DNA of 27,765 nt from CAZHLD01 sp964533185 (GCA_964533185.1 CAZHLD010000035.1:1-27765), one strand, 5' to 3'; shown: positions 16,623 to 24,215, counted from the stretch's first letter. Notes: generated by a model not told the origin, from the letters alone. Numbers and translations: made by a program.

Positions 16623-16907
16623 GTGCTTCACATCATTCCCATCACCGACCTGCAACAGAAAACGAAGAAATACGTGAACCTGGTTCGCACCACGGGACGG
16701 CCCATTGTAATTACCCAGCGGGGCAGAGCAGCAGCGGTCCTTTCCTCCTCAGAGGAATATGAAGGCTATCTGGCCACGCTGGACGAAATGTCCTACCCGG
16801 ATTGGCATGCACGCCTCACCCGCGCCCGGCGAGAGCTGGACGAGGGCAAGGGCATCGAGCTGAAAGAGTATTTGCGTAAGCGAAAGAAGCGCCGCCGTCG
16901 TGCCTGA
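16623..16907 (+). CDS. Type II antitoxin, Phd/YefM family
   Basis: The 94-residue protein has the Phd/YefM N-terminal DNA-binding fold: IIPITDLQQKTKKYVNLVRTTG, then RPIVITQRGRAAAVLSSSEEYEGYL, which is close to the family consensus. The C-terminal half, which wraps the toxin, ends in a strongly basic run (KRKKRRRRA). It starts with GTG at 16623, eight bases after GGAGG. It overlaps the toxin gene by eight bases, typical of translationally coupled pairs, and its probable operator overlaps the promoter upstream. Confidence 0.9.
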   Translation: MLHIIPITDLQQKTKKYVNLVRTTGRPIVITQRGRAAAVLSSSEEYEGYLATLDEMSYPDWHARLTRARRELDEGKGIELKEYLRKRKKRRRRA

Positions 16908-17175
16908 GAAACGCCACGTCATCCTTTCACCGACCGCCGTGGCGGATCTGGACGCCGTCGATGATCCACTCCACGCACGTATCGTGAAGCGATTGCACCT
17001 GCTGAGTCGATTTCCGGAGTTGGGTTCACCGATGGGGCGTGAGTTTGCCGGCTGGCGACAGTCGCCCGTGGTCATTTTCCGGATCATCTACCGCGTTACC
17101 CCCCATGCCATCAAAGTCGCCTACATCCGTCACTGCAAGAGGAGATTGCCGCACCCAGCAGAAGAACCTGTTTGA
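16900..17175 (+). CDS. Type II toxin, RelE/ParE superfamily
   Basis: The 91-residue protein starts with GTG at 16900 inside the antitoxin gene. It shows the RelE/ParE pattern: LSPTAVADLDAV, RIVKRLHLLSRFPELGSPMGREFAGWRQSPVVIFRIIYRV, and the last strand IKVAYIRHCKRRLP. RelE members cleave mRNA in the ribosome and ParE members poison gyrase; the SPVVIFRIIYRV...IRHCKRR pattern fits either, and the subfamily cannot be settled by eye. It is neutralised by the antitoxin encoded just upstream. Its end lies 18 bases from the convergent arsS stop. Confidence 0.87.
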   Translation: MPEKRHVILSPTAVADLDAVDDPLHARIVKRLHLLSRFPELGSPMGREFAGWRQSPVVIFRIIYRVTPHAIKVAYIRHCKRRLPHPAEEPV

Positions 17176-17193
17176 GCAAGTCGCCGTTTGAAG

Positions 17194-18231
17194 CTAGGCA
17201 GTAGCGCCGCCGCACGAGGAGCCGCTGCCAGCCGTGCAGCCGTAGCAGTGGTTGCCCGTGACGATTTGCCGCGGCGCCAGCAAAGCCGCGTCGAAGTCGC
17301 GGATGTGCTGCGGCGCGCCGTAGCCGGTGGGCAGCTCGAGCATCTGGTTGAAATCGCAGTCGTAGAGCGTGCCGTCCCAACCCACCGAAAGCGTCGTGCG
17401 GCACATGACCCCGGCGGCCGCGGCCGGGTTAAACGCATTCACCAGCCGCTGCATGTAGCCTTCGTAGTTTCCCGTCTGAATCAGGAAGTCGAGGAACCGG
17501 CTGATGGGCATGTTGGTGATCGTGTACAGCCGGTTGAAGACCACGCCGTGCTGCCGCTCGAGCTCGCGCTTGAACTGCACCTCGATCGCTTCCTGTTTCG
17601 GCGGCAGGAACGCCCCCACCGGGTTATAGACCAGGTCGACCAGCAGCCCCGACCCCGCCCGGCCATAGCCCAGCGCGTTGAGCTTTCGCAGCGCTGCGAT
17701 CGATTTCTCAAACACGCCTTCGCCCCGCTGCGCATCGGTCTGCGACGCTCGGTAATACGGCAGCGAAGCGATAACCTCCACGTGGTGCCGCGCGAGGAAC
17801 TCGGCCAGGTTCGCTTCCCGCTCCAGCATCAGCACCGTCAAGTTGCACCGGTCGATCACGTTCCGCCCGAGCGCGCGCGACTGCTCCACCAGCCAGCGGA
17901 AATGTAGGTTCAGCTCCGGCGCACCGCCGGTGATGTCTACCGTGGGGATGTTTGTCGCAGCCAAAGCGCGGATACACAGCTCGGCCGTCTCCCGCGTCAT
18001 GATTTCTCTACGGTCCGGCCCCGCGTCCACGTGACAGTGCGTACAGGTCTGGTTACACAGCTTCCCGACATTGATCTGGAACACGGAGACGCCCGTCGCC
18101 GTCAGCGGAAACAGCCCGGCCGCAGCCATCTTCTGCGAAAACGGCGCGAAGCCGTTGGGCGTCGAGAGCACGCGGATCTGTTCCGACACCACCGCCAGCG
18201 GATTCGCGCGCGCCTTCAGACTCAATCCCAT
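17194..18231 (-). CDS. arsS: Arsenosugar biosynthesis radical SAM protein ArsS
   Basis: ArsS joins a 5'-deoxyadenosyl group to methylated arsenic, the first committed step to arsenosugars. The 345-residue protein has the radical SAM cluster motif C59-x3-C63-x2-C66 (KLCNQTCTHCHVDAGP), the family segments ITGGAPELNLHFRWLV, LLVDLVYNPVGAFLPPKQ, FNRLYTITNMPISRFLDFL and WDGTLYDCDFNQML, and the C-terminal cysteine motif CYGC...GSSCGG. I start at the ATG at 18231; the frame stays open another 44 codons but these lie inside a MITE-like element. AGGA 12 bases upstream is the only ribosome binding site. The gene is the last of a minus-strand cluster with a PiT transporter, an ArsM-type methyltransferase and an AhpD-like protein. 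Confidence 0.93.
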   Translation of the reverse strand: MGLSLKARANPLAVVSEQIRVLSTPNGFAPFSQKMAAAGLFPLTATGVSVFQINVGKLCNQTCTHCHVDAGPDRREIMTRETAELCIRALAATNIPTVDITGGAPELNLHFRWLVEQSRALGRNVIDRCNLTVLMLEREANLAEFLARHHVEVIASLPYYRASQTDAQRGEGVFEKSIAALRKLNALGYGRAGSGLLVDLVYNPVGAFLPPKQEAIEVQFKRELERQHGVVFNRLYTITNMPISRFLDFLIQTGNYEGYMQRLVNAFNPAAAAGVMCRTTLSVGWDGTLYDCDFNQMLELPTGYGAPQHIRDFDAALLAPRQIVTGNHCYGCTAGSGSSCGGATA

Positions 18232-18249
18232 GTTCTCTTTCTTTCCTAA

Positions 18250-18421
18250 CAGGGTGCTGAAAAAGTGCTGGAAGGTGTCATTCTGAGGGCCGACTTGGTC
18301 GGCCCGAAGAATCTCTCTTGGTTTCAGCTTTCTACAAATCGAAAGAGAGATTCTTTCCGGCAAGGCCGGAATCTTCGATCGCTTCGCTCAGAATGTCAGC
18401 GACGACTTTTTCAGCACCCTG
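18250..18421. mobile_element. MITE-like element with 17-bp terminal inverted repeats
   Basis: The 172-bp element begins and ends with perfect 17-bp inverted repeats CAGGGTGCTGAAAAAGT (18250-18266 and, inverted, 18405-18421). The similarity continues inward with gaps: both arms carry CATTCTGAG and a 13-bp inner inverted repeat AAGAATCTCTCTT (18307-18319 / 18343-18355). It is bordered by the 4-bp direct repeat CTAA (18246-18249 and 18422-18425), a likely target-site duplication. It encodes no protein and is presumably mobilised in trans. It separates arsS from the rest of its operon and ends 18 bases before the arsS start codon. Confidence 0.85.
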
Positions 18422-18442
18422 CTAAACCCTAAACCCTTGCTT
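18422..18442. repeat. Heptanucleotide array, CTAAACC units
   Basis: Two exact CTAAACC units and a decayed third run from the MITE edge into the stop codon (18441-18443) of the AhpD-like gene. The same telomere-like unit occurs at 9801. The MITE's CTAA target duplication is part of the first unit. Confidence 0.5.
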
Positions 18443-18782
18443 ACTTCGCCCCCATCGTCAGCTTCTGCGCCACGTTGCGCATCTGCACGCCGTGCACCAG
18501 CGACGCCCCGCCGCGGATCGCGCAGGCCACGTGCACGGCTTCGGTCATCTCCTGGACGTTCGACCCCTTCTCCAGGCACGCCTGCGTGTACGCATCAATG
18601 CAGTACGGACACTGCACTGCGTGCGCCACGCCCAGCGCGATCAGCGCCTTCTCGCGCTCGGTCAGCGCGCCCTCGGCGAACACCGCTGCGTAGTAAGCGG
18701 AGAACTTTTCCCACAACTCCTTGTTCCCCTTGCCCATCTCGGCAAATTTGCCGAGGTCCGCGGGATGGTAGTACGTCTCCAT
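18441..18782 (-). CDS. Arsenosugar-associated AhpD/CMD-like peroxidase-family protein
   Basis: The 113-residue protein is a carboxymuconolactone decarboxylase/AhpD-fold member with the redox motif C-x2-C in AHAVQCPYCIDAYTQACLEKG, preceded by LTEREKALIALGVA. It matches the small peroxidase-like family known to sit beside arsS and annotated as arsenosugar biosynthesis-associated; its actual role is unproven, possibly thiol redox chemistry on arsenic species. I use the ATG at 18782, with AGGAG seven bases upstream, in place of a TTG two codons earlier. It follows the arsM-like gene by 64 bases. A MITE separates it from arsS. Confidence 0.88.
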   Translation of the reverse strand: METYYHPADLGKFAEMGKGNKELWEKFSAYYAAVFAEGALTEREKALIALGVAHAVQCPYCIDAYTQACLEKGSNVQEMTEAVHVACAIRGGASLVHGVQMRNVAQKLTMGAK

Positions 18783-18846
18783 GTTCAATCTCCTGTAGCG
18801 GCGGCTTTACGCCGCCATACTCTTTGCGCGACTTACGCCGCCACCT

Positions 18847-20016
18847 TCAGCAGCAGCCGCTTCCGGGCGCGCAGGCGGCTGCCGCGTTCACGGTCTTGCG
18901 ATACCGCTTGCCTTTCGTTTGCGCCGGCGAGCGCAGCGCGGTCTGTCCGCAGGCAAACGGTTTGGCCTTCCTGAGCGGGAGCTCTTTGAGCGGCGGCACG
19001 GCGACAACCTCAGTTGCGTACGGCTCGTTGGTCAGGATCCGGTACGTCTTATCGCAAACCGCCATGCGCTGCCCGCGCAGCAGCGTATGGCCGTCGTCGT
19101 CTTCGACCTTGCGCCACGGGCCTTTATAGAGCACGGCCTGGTTGTGCTCCCAGCACGGCCCCTGCTTGCCCTTGCGCGCGGTCACCGTCACGCTGCGGAA
19201 CTCGATCCCGCGCACCGTCTTCCACGGTTGCGCGTCGTACTTATCGAGCGCAATCGCGTGAAACCCGGCGCGCTCAAACGCCGCAAGAAACGCCGCCTCC
19301 TGGAACGCTCCGGCGATGCACCCGCTCCACAGCTCGGCGTCTTGTTTCAATTTCTCGGGCACTGGTTCGTCCGAGACGATGTCGCTGATTGCCACCCGGC
19401 CCCCGCGCTTCAACACGCGAAACATCTCGCGGAACAGTTGCTCGCGGTCTTCTTCACGCACCAGGTTCAGCACGCAATTCGAGATGATCACGTCCACCGA
19501 CTCGTCCGGGATCACCGGCGCAGCTTTTCTCAGCCGCGCCTGGAACGCTTCAAAGCGCCGCAGGTCTTCCGACGATCGCACCGGGTTCGACTTTAGGTAG
19601 GCGTCCACCTCATCAAGCGGCAATGCCAGGTCTTGGATGCGCGCCCGGTGGAACTGCACGTTGTCGTACCCGAGCGCCGCGGCCACCTGCGGCTGGTGTT
19701 TTTGCGCCAGTGCCAGCATCTCCAGGTTGAAGTCCACGCCAATCACGCGCCCCTTGGGGCCTGCAATTTGCGCCGCGATGTAGCAGATTTTTCCCCCGCC
19801 GCTGCCCAGGTCGAGCACCGTGTCGCCCGGCTGCACGTAGCGCGAGGGGTCGCCGCAGCCGTAGTCCTTCTGCAGGATCTCTTCCGGGATCACCGCAAGG
19901 TACTTCGGGTCGTAGCTCACCGGACAACACAGCTCCGCTTCCCGCGCGCGTGCCGCCTTCTCATACCGTTCGCGGACTGCCGTCTCCGCATCCAGCGTTG
20001 CACTCCGACGTGGCAT
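18847..20016 (-). CDS. arsM: ArsM-type arsenite methyltransferase of the arsenosugar cluster
   Basis: This 389-residue class I methyltransferase should methylate As(III) before ArsS acts. The SAM site is VLDLGSGGGKICYIAAQ with GVDFNLEML. The arsenic-binding cysteines of ArsM have counterparts in LCCPVSYDPKYL, ISNCVLNL and WSGCIAGAF. It has the segment IPEEILQKDYGCGDPSRYV seen in arsS-linked members. After the methyltransferase core, from about residue 280, there is an extension ending in a Cys-rich tail (AAAACAPGSGCC) that may hold or hand over arsenic. GGGAGG lies just upstream of the ATG at 20016. A heptanucleotide array fills most of the 60 bases between it and the PiT gene. Confidence 0.88.
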   Translation of the reverse strand: MPRRSATLDAETAVRERYEKAARAREAELCCPVSYDPKYLAVIPEEILQKDYGCGDPSRYVQPGDTVLDLGSGGGKICYIAAQIAGPKGRVIGVDFNLEMLALAQKHQPQVAAALGYDNVQFHRARIQDLALPLDEVDAYLKSNPVRSSEDLRRFEAFQARLRKAAPVIPDESVDVIISNCVLNLVREEDREQLFREMFRVLKRGGRVAISDIVSDEPVPEKLKQDAELWSGCIAGAFQEAAFLAAFERAGFHAIALDKYDAQPWKTVRGIEFRSVTVTARKGKQGPCWEHNQAVLYKGPWRKVEDDDGHTLLRGQRMAVCDKTYRILTNEPYATEVVAVPPLKELPLRKAKPFACGQTALRSPAQTKGKRYRKTVNAAAACAPGSGCC

Positions 20017-20041
20017 CTCTTCCTCCCAGGTCTCCCTCTTA

Positions 20042-20076
20042 ACTGAAAACCGACAACTGATAACTGATGACTCTTT
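20042..20076. repeat. Degenerate heptanucleotide array, ACTGATA-like units
   Basis: Five 7-base blocks beginning ACTGAAA and including ACTGATA and ACTGATG run up to the stop codon (20077-20079) of the PiT transporter gene. Same unit type as at 3383 and 26736. Confidence 0.6.
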
Positions 20077-21177
20077 TCAGCGCGCCAGCAGCCAGTAGCA
20101 CCCCATCGCCAGCGCCGCCCCGATGGGCAGCGTGACCACCCACGAAAGAAGGATTTCGCGCACCTTCTGCCAGTCAGCTTGCCCTCGCCGCAATACTCCA
20201 ATGCCGAAGATCCCGCCCGAAGTGACGTGCGTTGTCGACACGGGTAGCGCGAAGTGCGACGCCAGCGTTACCAGCCCCGCCGCCACCAGGTTGGCGGAGA
20301 TGGCTTCCGGCGTTGCCATCGGCGTTATCTTCTGGCTCATGGTCCGTGCGACGCGCGCCGCGCCCAGTACGCCGCCGACGGCCATCGCCAGCCCCACCAG
20401 CAGGTAATCCAGTTCGACCGCGCCTGCCGCAGCCACCAGCAGGACAGCGGCGATTTTCGGCGTGTCGTTCAACCCGCGCGCAAAGCTGATCGCCGCGCCG
20501 GAAAACCAGTGCAGCCCGTCGGCCATCGAAAGACGCGCCACCTCCGCGCCCGTCTCGCATTCTGCAGCAGGTGCCCACCGCACCCCCGGCGGTACCTGGA
20601 GCGCCGTCTCCGCGGAAAATGCGGAGCTGGCTGCTGCAATCGCAACCGCCTGCGGCTGGTCAACGCACAGGCAGTCGCGGTTGCCCGCCAGCCGGCCGAT
20701 GCGGATCACCAGCGGATACACCACCAGCGTTAGCAGCAGCGCAATGACCGGCGAAAAAAGCAGCGGCAGCACCACACCGCTTCCCAGCGCCGCAAAACGC
20801 ACTTGAGCAAATCCCGCGGCCGTCACACCCGCCCCCACCAGCGCGCCCGTCAGCGCGTGCGTCGTGGAAATTGGCAGCCCCACCCGCGACGCCAGCAGCA
20901 CCGTACCCGCCGCCCCCAGCGCCACCGCGGCCAGGAACGGAAGCTGCGCGTAAATCACAGCATCCACCAGCTTCGAGCCGTTGAACTTGGCCACCAGGCC
21001 TGCCGCAATCCAGATGGCCGCCAGCGACCCCAGTAGCGTGAACGCCGTGGCCCAGGCCAGCGCTCGCTGATAGCTCGTTCGCCCGGCGCCCCACAGTGTG
21101 GCCACACCCTTGAAGTTGTCGTTGGCGCCGTTGGCAAAGCTGAGCAGCGTCACCGCGCCGATCAGCAGGTAGGTCAT
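20077..21177 (-). CDS. PiT-family phosphate (arsenate) transporter
   Basis: The 366-residue membrane protein has about ten predicted spans in two inverted halves. Each half carries a signature: GANDNFKG with LPISTTHALTGALVG in the first, and GLNDTPKIAA with LPVSTTHVTSGGIFG in the second, which are the PiT phosphate-binding and repeat motifs. PiT proteins move phosphate with H+, Na+ or metal and also carry arsenate. Its position as first gene of the arsenosugar cluster suggests either arsenate uptake for the pathway or phosphate supply to outcompete arsenate; the sequence does not decide. The central loop has a Cys/Asp-rich patch (NRDCLCVDQPQ). The start is ATG at 21177, divergent from mutM. 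Confidence 0.92.
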   Translation of the reverse strand: MTYLLIGAVTLLSFANGANDNFKGVATLWGAGRTSYQRALAWATAFTLLGSLAAIWIAAGLVAKFNGSKLVDAVIYAQLPFLAAVALGAAGTVLLASRVGLPISTTHALTGALVGAGVTAAGFAQVRFAALGSGVVLPLLFSPVIALLLTLVVYPLVIRIGRLAGNRDCLCVDQPQAVAIAAASSAFSAETALQVPPGVRWAPAAECETGAEVARLSMADGLHWFSGAAISFARGLNDTPKIAAVLLVAAAGAVELDYLLVGLAMAVGGVLGAARVARTMSQKITPMATPEAISANLVAAGLVTLASHFALPVSTTHVTSGGIFGIGVLRRGQADWQKVREILLSWVVTLPIGAALAMGCYWLLAR

Positions 21178-21331
21178 CTGCAGCCCCCGAGGCCCGTCAG
21201 TGCTTCCGGGCAGATGAATGCAAAATGATTCGATTCGCCGGCCCGCTTCCCGGATTCTTTTTTCGAGTGGCCGGCTGCCTGAGCGTAACCCGACCGCCGG
21301 AAATGTATCACGGAAGCTCGGCGGCCCCGTA

Positions 21332-21353
21332 GGGGCACGATATGTCGTGCTCC
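21332..21353. repeat. Imperfect inverted repeat of the GTAGGGG family
   Basis: GGGGCACGA (21332-21340) pairs with TCGTGCTCC (21345-21353), one mismatch, after the same TAGGGG-type outer sequence as the elements at 16460 and 26703. It lies in the 207-base divergent region between the PiT gene and mutM, where I see no strong promoter. Confidence 0.45.
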
Positions 21354-21384
21354 AATGGATGTGTTATGTTCAATGCGCGATTCG

Positions 21385-22248
21385 ATGCCAGAATTACCTG
21401 AAGTCGAAACTGTTGTTCGCGGCCTGCGCGGCCTTCTTCCCGGGCGCCGCATCATCTCGGTCCGCCTGGGCAAGACCGACTTCATGGACGACCCCGCCGC
21501 GCTCGAACGCGACCTCCCCGGCCAGCGCATCGAAGCGGTCCAGCGCTACGGCAAGTTTGTGTTGTTGCGCCTGGCGTCTGCGACCAACGGCCAGCCGGAG
21601 AATCCCGGCGGAAGCCACCGCTGTTCGCTGCTTGTGCATCTCGGCATGACCGGCCATCTCAGCCCGCGCCCCGCCGCTGAGCCGCCGCCGCTGCACACCC
21701 ACGCTTGGTTCGCGCTCGACGACGGCCAGGAGCTGCGCTACACCGACGCCCGCCGCTTTGGCCGCATGGCTCTGCTGCAGGAAGATGCGCTCGAAGGTGT
21801 CCTCGGCAAACTCGGCCTCGACCCTCTCGAAGCCACCGCAGCCGAGTTTCACGGGCTCCTCGCCGGGCGCCGCGCCATGATCAAGGCGCTGCTGCTCGAC
21901 CAGCGCGTCCTCCGCGGTCTGGGCAACATTTACGCCGACGAAAGCCTCTGGCGCGCGCGCATCCATCCCGCGCGCCACGCGGCCCGGCTCTCCAATCAGC
22001 AGGTGTTGCTGCTCTACCGGTCCGTCCGTCGCGTCCTGACCGACGCAATCCGCCTGCGCGGCTCTTCCATCTCCGACTTCGTGGATGCCAGCGGCCGGCC
22101 CGGCGAGTACCAGTTGCGCCATCGCGCCTACGGACGCGAAGGGAAAGGCTGCTTTCGCTGTGGGACAAAGATTCGCCGCTTCCTCGTCGCCGGCCGCAGC
22201 AGCCACTTCTGCCCGTGCTGCCAGCCCGCACCTCGCCGCAAGCGCTAG
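21385..22248 (+). CDS. mutM: Formamidopyrimidine-DNA glycosylase (Fpg/MutM)
   Basis: MutM removes 8-oxoguanine and other oxidised purines from DNA and cleaves the strand by beta,delta-elimination. The 287-residue protein begins MPELPEVETV; the proline after Met is the catalytic nucleophile, so the start must be the ATG at 21385 although in-frame ATGs exist upstream. Also visible are LVHLGMTGHL, RYTDARRFGRM, VLRGLGNIYADESLW and the C-terminal zinc finger CFRCGTKIRRFLVAGRSSHFCPCCQ. No clear Shine-Dalgarno is present. The region encoding its last ~20 residues is found again in damaged form at 22859-22927, downstream of the next gene. Confidence 0.96.
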   Translation: MPELPEVETVVRGLRGLLPGRRIISVRLGKTDFMDDPAALERDLPGQRIEAVQRYGKFVLLRLASATNGQPENPGGSHRCSLLVHLGMTGHLSPRPAAEPPPLHTHAWFALDDGQELRYTDARRFGRMALLQEDALEGVLGKLGLDPLEATAAEFHGLLAGRRAMIKALLLDQRVLRGLGNIYADESLWRARIHPARHAARLSNQQVLLLYRSVRRVLTDAIRLRGSSISDFVDASGRPGEYQLRHRAYGREGKGCFRCGTKIRRFLVAGRSSHFCPCCQPAPRRKR

Positions 22249-22343
22249 GCTCCTCCCACTTGCATATTCTTAGGAACAAAGTCTGCTGGATTGGTGTCTA
22301 AGCGTAGGAAGCTCTTACTCCACCTGGGTGAGGGAGGATGAAC

Positions 22344-22802
22344 ATGAAGTTTCGACCGGCGGCACTCGCATTGGCAGTAGTGCTCTTAGTCTTCTCACTT
22401 GCATCGGCAGGACAGCAGACCGCAGTTCGGGCTCCTAGCGCTGAAGATGAGCTGGTGTCTGTTGTTCGCGCATGGCTCGCCGCGGAACAAACCGGCGATC
22501 GCGCCGCGCTCAATCGCATCATTGCGGACGACTTCATCGGCTCGGCCTTCGGCGGCAATGTGGTCTCCAAGAGCGATCTCATCCCTACCGAGGGCGAAGA
22601 TGCGCCTCGATTCCCCAGTAGCTCCCTCAAGGAATCCACAATTCGTGCCTTTGGGGCTACGGGCGTGGTGATGGGCCGCCTGGCGGTGGAAAACGCAGGT
22701 CAGCCGGGACAACTCCGGTTCACGATTGTCCTCATGAAGCGTGAGGCAGGCTGGGAGATGGTGGCGGCCCAGCTCATCCGTGTGGAGCAGCCGGCATCCT
22801 AG
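22344..22802 (+). CDS. Exported NTF2-like (SnoaL/DUF4440) protein
   Basis: The 152-residue product has a signal peptide (MKFRPAALALAVVLLVFSLASAGQQ) and a cone-shaped NTF2-like domain with the common pattern VVRAWLAAEQTGDRAALNRIIADDFIGSAFGG, then a mid-strand TGVVMGRLAVE and the last strand GWEMVAAQLIRVEQ. This fold hosts enzymes and ligand-binding proteins, so no activity can be given. The ribosome binding site AGGGAGG (22331-22337) touches an ATG at 22338 but is six bases from the ATG at 22344, which is therefore the better start. The gene sits between mutM and a copied fragment of mutM's 3' end. Confidence 0.8.
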   Translation: MKFRPAALALAVVLLVFSLASAGQQTAVRAPSAEDELVSVVRAWLAAEQTGDRAALNRIIADDFIGSAFGGNVVSKSDLIPTEGEDAPRFPSSSLKESTIRAFGATGVVMGRLAVENAGQPGQLRFTIVLMKREAGWEMVAAQLIRVEQPAS

Positions 22803-22858
22803 CTGAGATGGGCACGAGCATCTATCGTGCGGCGGCGGCCTGTTCGGTGCGACCCACG

Positions 22859-22927
22859 GGACGCAGCAGCCACTTCTGCCCGCGCTGCCAGCCCGCCCCG
22901 CGTCGCTCCCCTCGCAAAGCGCTGTGA
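22859..22927 (+). pseudogene. Duplicated 3'-end fragment of mutM
   Basis: Read in frame, this stretch encodes GRSSHFCPRCQPAPRRSPRKAL and a stop, the zinc-finger tail of Fpg. It matches the end of the intact mutM (22192-22248) nearly base for base over about 44 bases, including a 21-base identical core (22195-22215 and 22862-22882). The rest of mutM is absent, so this is a remnant. The copy has the more usual CPRCQ where the intact gene has CPCCQ. Confidence 0.75.
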
Positions 22928-23298
22928 GGGAGGTTCCACACTACTGCGTGAAATCATGCTCGCTTCGGCCCACATTGCTGGCTCCTGACGGCCAGGGGCT
23001 CCGAATCTGTTGCCTGGCAAACACTTAGCCTTTCCACCGAACCGTCTCACCTGGGATGGAGACTTGCTGAAGTGTCTTACAGTGGGGGTGTTAGCCGCGC
23101 CGGCATGGGGGCCACCGTGGCTGCCAGAGATATCGCTAGCGCCACTCCGGATCGACGGGGGACGTGCTCCAACCGTTCTTCGTGCCCACTGCGCTCCATC
23201 ACGCCCAGCTGTCTGACTTTTAATCCACAACACCCGATGCCGGAAGCCCATTCGCTGGTGGTGGGAGCCCACGACTCCGCTGCCGGCGCGCGCCCGTA
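22928..23298 (+). other. 371-base stretch without a recognisable gene
   Basis: Short open frames exist on both strands, but none has family motifs, a ribosome binding site or convincing codon bias. It follows the mutM fragment and may be decayed coding DNA. A clear ProC gene begins at its end. Confidence 0.5.
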
Positions 23299-23318
23299 GA
23301 AGGAAGGAAGGAAGGAAG
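23299..23318 (+). repeat. Tetranucleotide repeat (GAAG)5 at the ribosome binding site
   Basis: Five perfect GAAG units followed by GAA run directly into the ATG of the proC-like gene. Each unit offers an AAGGA Shine-Dalgarno core, so the number of units would set how many binding registers exist. Confidence 0.8.
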
Positions 23319-23321
23319 GAA

Positions 23322-24119
23322 ATGTGGACTGACAAACTGGCCTTCATCGGTGCCGGCAACATCGCCGAAGTCATCATAGATCGGCTGGTGACTCTCGGCT
23401 CATTGACCCCGTCCCATATCTTTGCTTGCGACATTCGGGCCGACCGGCGCGCCTACCTGCGTGAGCGTTTCCGTGGAATCCATACCAGCGAGGATCCGCG
23501 GGAAGCAGTTCAGTTCGCCAAGTGCATCATTATCGCCACGCCGGCCGACGCCGTCGCGCCGGTCATGCGGGAGATTCACCCAGCGTTCAAGGCTGACCAT
23601 ATCGTGGTTTGCCTGGCGACATCGGTGCCGCTGGCCCAACTCGAGAAGCTCGCTGGCGAGACCGCGGTTGTGCGGGCGCTCATGAACACGCCATCGCTCG
23701 TGGGTGAGGGAATGAACCTGGTCGCATTCGGTAGCCGCGTTTCGCTCGACTACCGCATGCGGATCAGCGCGTTGCTGGACATGTTTGGTCCGAAGTTCGA
23801 GGTTTCCGACGTCCAGATGAACTTCTGGACCGCGATTTGCGCCGCCGGCCCCACCTATGTTTTCCCTGTGATCCAGGCTCTGGCAAACGCTGTCATGGCC
23901 CGTGGGATTGGACACGAGCAGGCACTCCGAGGCGCTTCGCAGGTTGTGCTTGGAGCTGCGCGCATGGTCCAGCAGACGGGGAAGGACCCCATGGAACTCG
24001 AAAAGCTGAGCGCGAGCCTGCGCACTCTGCACGAGGACGAGATTCACAAGCTCTATACCGAAGCGTATGAGGACGCGCTGCGGAGGCTCAAGGAAGTTGC
24101 GGCCGCGATCGTTGGCTGA
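23322..24119 (+). CDS. Pyrroline-5-carboxylate reductase family protein (ProC-like)
   Basis: The 265-residue protein has the NAD(P)-binding glycine motif FIGAGNIAEVII at the N-terminus and the ProC C-terminal dimerisation domain. The family signatures are recognisable but altered: MNTPSLVGEGMN stands where ProC has MPNTPxxVGxG, and AAGPTYVFPVIQALANAVMARG where it has GSGPAYxFxxxEAL. It probably reduces pyrroline-5-carboxylate to proline or acts on a related imine; the divergence leaves room for another substrate. It appears monocistronic and is translated from a GAAG-repeat ribosome binding site. Confidence 0.8.
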   Translation: MWTDKLAFIGAGNIAEVIIDRLVTLGSLTPSHIFACDIRADRRAYLRERFRGIHTSEDPREAVQFAKCIIIATPADAVAPVMREIHPAFKADHIVVCLATSVPLAQLEKLAGETAVVRALMNTPSLVGEGMNLVAFGSRVSLDYRMRISALLDMFGPKFEVSDVQMNFWTAICAAGPTYVFPVIQALANAVMARGIGHEQALRGASQVVLGAARMVQQTGKDPMELEKLSASLRTLHEDEIHKLYTEAYEDALRRLKEVAAAIVG

Positions 24120-24215
24120 AAGAGCTCAGTCGGAAGCCGGCTAGGTTGACGCGGTCTCAGGGACAAGGCCGTGCTGGGCGTAACCCCACGGGCCCTGTTC
24201 ACTGTCCGTCATTGC

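Noticed and set aside
18232..18363. 44-residue N-terminal extension of ArsS
   Set aside because: The extension lies within the MITE-like element and is unlike the family; the ATG at 18231 gives the expected ArsS N-terminus.
23200..23240. tRNA-Lys-like anticodon segment (GTCTGACTTTTAATCC)
   Set aside because: The anticodon loop resembles tRNA-Lys(UUU), but the stem arms do not pair fully, and no D-arm, T-arm or acceptor stem flanks it. It is treated as chance or a tiny relic.
22799..23434. 211-codon minus-strand open frame across the mutM fragment and proC start
   Set aside because: It overlaps the well-supported ProC-like gene, has no family motif, and looks like a chance frame in GC-rich DNA.
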